A DNA stretch of 64,000 bases, taken from contig NZ_CADDWH010000001.1 in the NCBI RefSeq assembly GCF_902809865.1, positions 1,922,001 through 1,986,000 on the forward strand, written 5' to 3'. Made by a program: the position numbers and the translations under genes. Every line of letters starts with the position of its first letter. Within the stretch, counting starts at the first letter, position 1. Under the pieces are notes generated by a model that had not been told where the DNA came from, did no database searches, and was given only the letters and a program-made list of their open reading frames with translations. This DNA comes from Halobacillus sp. Marseille-Q1614 (GTDB lineage Bacteria; Bacillota; Bacilli; Bacillales; Halobacillaceae). Shown here one piece after another: positions 62,356-64,000 of the stretch.

Positions 62356-63651
62356 TCACGTCTCAACTGTAGTTTCATGAAGCGGATTGGTTTGCTCCTT
62401 AGCTTGCCTCTCCCCTTCTTCTACATTCACAAACTTCAGCAGTACAATTCCTGCGATAAAAAAGACGAGCAGCGACAAAATGCCCAGCCTGCTTGAGCCG
62501 GTTAACTGGCCAACAAGGGCGAAGATAAACGGACCGAAAATAGCTGAGAACTTTGCAGATATGCCATAAAAGCCAAAATACTCTGCGTGCCTGTCATTTG
62601 GTACCATTCTCCCAAATATCGAACGGCTGAGCGACTGGGCTCCGCCTTGAACGATGCCGACACATATCGCCAGCATGTAAAAATGGAAAGCCGACGTCAT
62701 AAAATACCCGAGTCCTATAATAGCCAAATATACATACAAGGATATAGTCAATGCTTTCTTTGCGGATATTTTCCCTGCCAGAAAGCCAAAGAAAAACGTA
62801 CATGGAATTCCAACGAACTGAGTAATCAGAAGAGCTAAAATCAATGACGAGCTGTCGATGCCAATATCGCGGCCGTAGATAGTAGCCATTTTTATAATGG
62901 TCGAGATCCCATCATTAAACAGCCAGAAGGCCAACAGGAATAACAGTAAATGTTTAAATTGCCGGATTTCTTTAAAAGTCTGCTTCACCCTCGTAAAGCC
63001 TATGGACGGATAAGATTTCGTCCGGACAGGATTTTGTTTCTTTACTTCTATTATATTTTTAAATAAAGGAATGGAGAAAATCAGCCACCATACGCCAACT
63101 GAAACAAAAGCGAGCCTGGTCCCTGCTAAAGTATCAGGAAGGCCAAACCATTCATATTTCATGATCATCAGCAAATTAACCGCGAGCAAAAGGCCTCCCC
63201 CAATATAACCGAAAGCAAATCCCCACGAGGAAACCTTATCAATTGATTTATGGTCAGCTACTTCTGGCAGAAAAGCATCATAGAAAACGTTTCCCCCGGA
63301 AAAACCTATTGTTCCGATGATGAGGAGGAGAGAAGCCAGCAGGTAATCGCCATCCCCTACAAAAACGAGAAAAACACTCGCCAGCATGCCCAGAAAAGCG
63401 AAAAACATAAGGAATTTCTTCTTAGACGAAGTATAGTCGCTTATTGCTCCAAGCACAGGAGCCAGCACGGCTACAAGCAGAACAGCAATCGATTGAGAGT
63501 AGCCCCAGTAGCTGGCTGCTAATGATTGATCTACCCCTTTGGCAGCTACGTCGTAATAAAATACGGGAAGTACTGCTGCCATAATCGTTGTAGCAAAAGC
63601 TGAGTTTCCAAAGTCGTACAATACCCAGCTCATAACCGGTTTCTTTTTCAT
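62356..63651 (-). CDS. MFS transporter, YxiO / Atg22-like
   Basis: 431 residues, about 12 membrane helices. Start VMSWVLYDFGNSAFATTIMAAVLPVFYYD and GGNVFYDAFLPEVAD are characteristic of the UMF1/YxiO family related to fungal Atg22 vacuolar amino-acid effluxers. Substrate unknown. SD GGGGGAAGG before the ATG. Confidence 0.85.
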   Translation of the reverse strand: MKKKPVMSWVLYDFGNSAFATTIMAAVLPVFYYDVAAKGVDQSLAASYWGYSQSIAVLLVAVLAPVLGAISDYTSSKKKFLMFFAFLGMLASVFLVFVGDGDYLLASLLLIIGTIGFSGGNVFYDAFLPEVADHKSIDKVSSWGFAFGYIGGGLLLAVNLLMIMKYEWFGLPDTLAGTRLAFVSVGVWWLIFSIPLFKNIIEVKKQNPVRTKSYPSIGFTRVKQTFKEIRQFKHLLLFLLAFWLFNDGISTIIKMATIYGRDIGIDSSSLILALLITQFVGIPCTFFFGFLAGKISAKKALTISLYVYLAIIGLGYFMTSAFHFYMLAICVGIVQGGAQSLSRSIFGRMVPNDRHAEYFGFYGISAKFSAIFGPFIFALVGQLTGSSRLGILSLLVFFIAGIVLLKFVNVEEGERQAKEQTNPLHETTVET

Positions 63652-63758
63652 AACCTTCCCCCATCCTCATAATGCTCTGTCTTATGTTAAGCTTAGCAAA
63701 AGAAAGAGTAAAATAGTTTGAATTTTATAATATTTTTTATGAGATAAGGAGTAGTTTT

Positions 63759-64000
63759 ATGAAAATTGCTGTATTTGGAGCTACCGGAAGAGTAGGATCT
63801 CGTGTTACCCAATTAGCCTTAGAGGATGGACATCACGTTCAGTCCTTAGTAAGAGACCTTAGTAAATCAGAAACAATAATCCCCGGTGCTCGCCTTATTG
63901 CAGGAGATGCTGCCGATCAAGAAGCTGTAAGACAGACATTAGAAGGCTGTGATCTTGTGTTCAGCGCGTTAAGTACAGATAAAGCATATACGCTGACAGA
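63759..64000 (+). CDS. NAD(P)-binding protein (partial, cut by window end)
   Basis: First 80 residues only: MKIAVFGATGRVGSRVTQLA with the GxxGxxG Rossmann motif, then VFSALS, typical of atypical short-chain dehydrogenases of the NAD(P)H-binding family. SD ATAAGGAG. The rest lies beyond the window. Confidence 0.85.
   Translation, partial: MKIAVFGATGRVGSRVTQLALEDGHHVQSLVRDLSKSETIIPGARLIAGDAADQEAVRQTLEGCDLVFSALSTDKAYTLT

Overview
The window is an ordinary chromosomal stretch of a spore-forming, low-GC Gram-positive of the family Bacillaceae; Halobacillus or a close relative is my best guess, from protein flavour only. Evidence: a complete gerPABCDEF spore-coat operon, an alpha/beta SASP gene with a sigma-G type promoter, ComK, ScoC/Hpr, EcsABC, PrsA, AddAB, and a gene order that follows the Bacillus subtilis yis/yhj/yhf/yhg/yha/yhe region with rearrangements. 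I see no prophage, insertion sequence, CRISPR array, rRNA or tRNA gene.

Layout. 1-2550: LacI-type regulator and a membrane-anchored GH13 alpha-amylase-like protein lacking key catalytic residues. 2551-6770: asparagine synthetase (asnO), YisL, ornithine aminotransferase (rocD); between asnO and yisL lies a near-perfect Fur box on a + strand promoter followed by a C-rich ~110-nt segment and an intrinsic terminator, which looks like an FsrA-type iron-sparing small RNA. 6837-9740: three-gene membrane protein operon (DUF418, DUF2157, GDYXXLXY). 9830-11726: gerPABCDEF. 11758-19241: addB-addA-yisB (recombination). 19360-22407: sipV, yhjE, yhjD (LexA box), comK, DUF3939 gene. 22408-22764: unusual run of six hairpins with mini-ORFs. 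22765-26654: lcfB (FadR box), lplJ, yhfI, yhfH. 26795-27817: LacI regulator with a perfect cre-like operator.

28000-35872: heme and redox block: hemE-hemH-hemY, pbpF, hmoB, bdbC plus a thioredoxin-like partner, and a ferritin-like gene. 36174-45762: yhaA, ecsA-ecsB-ecsC, hit, trpP (with a TRAP-type leader), yhaH, scoC, a long non-coding stretch, yhaJ, a small membrane protein that appears to use an AUU start, a YjcZ-type mini protein, prsA, yhaL. 45826-51005: yhaO-yhaN-yhaM, with a LexA-like box upstream. 51123-54410: yhaQ-yhaP Na+ efflux-type ABC exporter, yhzD, yhaR. 54645-64000: yheB-yheA, a small unknown gene, a CstR-like repressor, yxkF-msmX, SASP, fumC, a zinc-dependent phospholipase C-like gene with an attenuator-like leader, a YxiO-type MFS transporter and the start of an NAD(P)-binding protein.

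Most genes are housekeeping, sporulation or transition-state functions. Themes that recur are iron/heme economy (sRNA, hem genes, HmoB, ferritin), SOS/recombination (AddAB, YhaON, YhjD) and protein secretion or folding (SipV, PrsA, Ecs, Bdb). The most interesting material is non-coding: the Fur-sRNA, the hairpin cluster, the TRAP leader, and a dispersed ~110-bp intergenic repeat. Start sites were moved from the longest open frame wherever a better Shine-Dalgarno (SD) sequence was visible.
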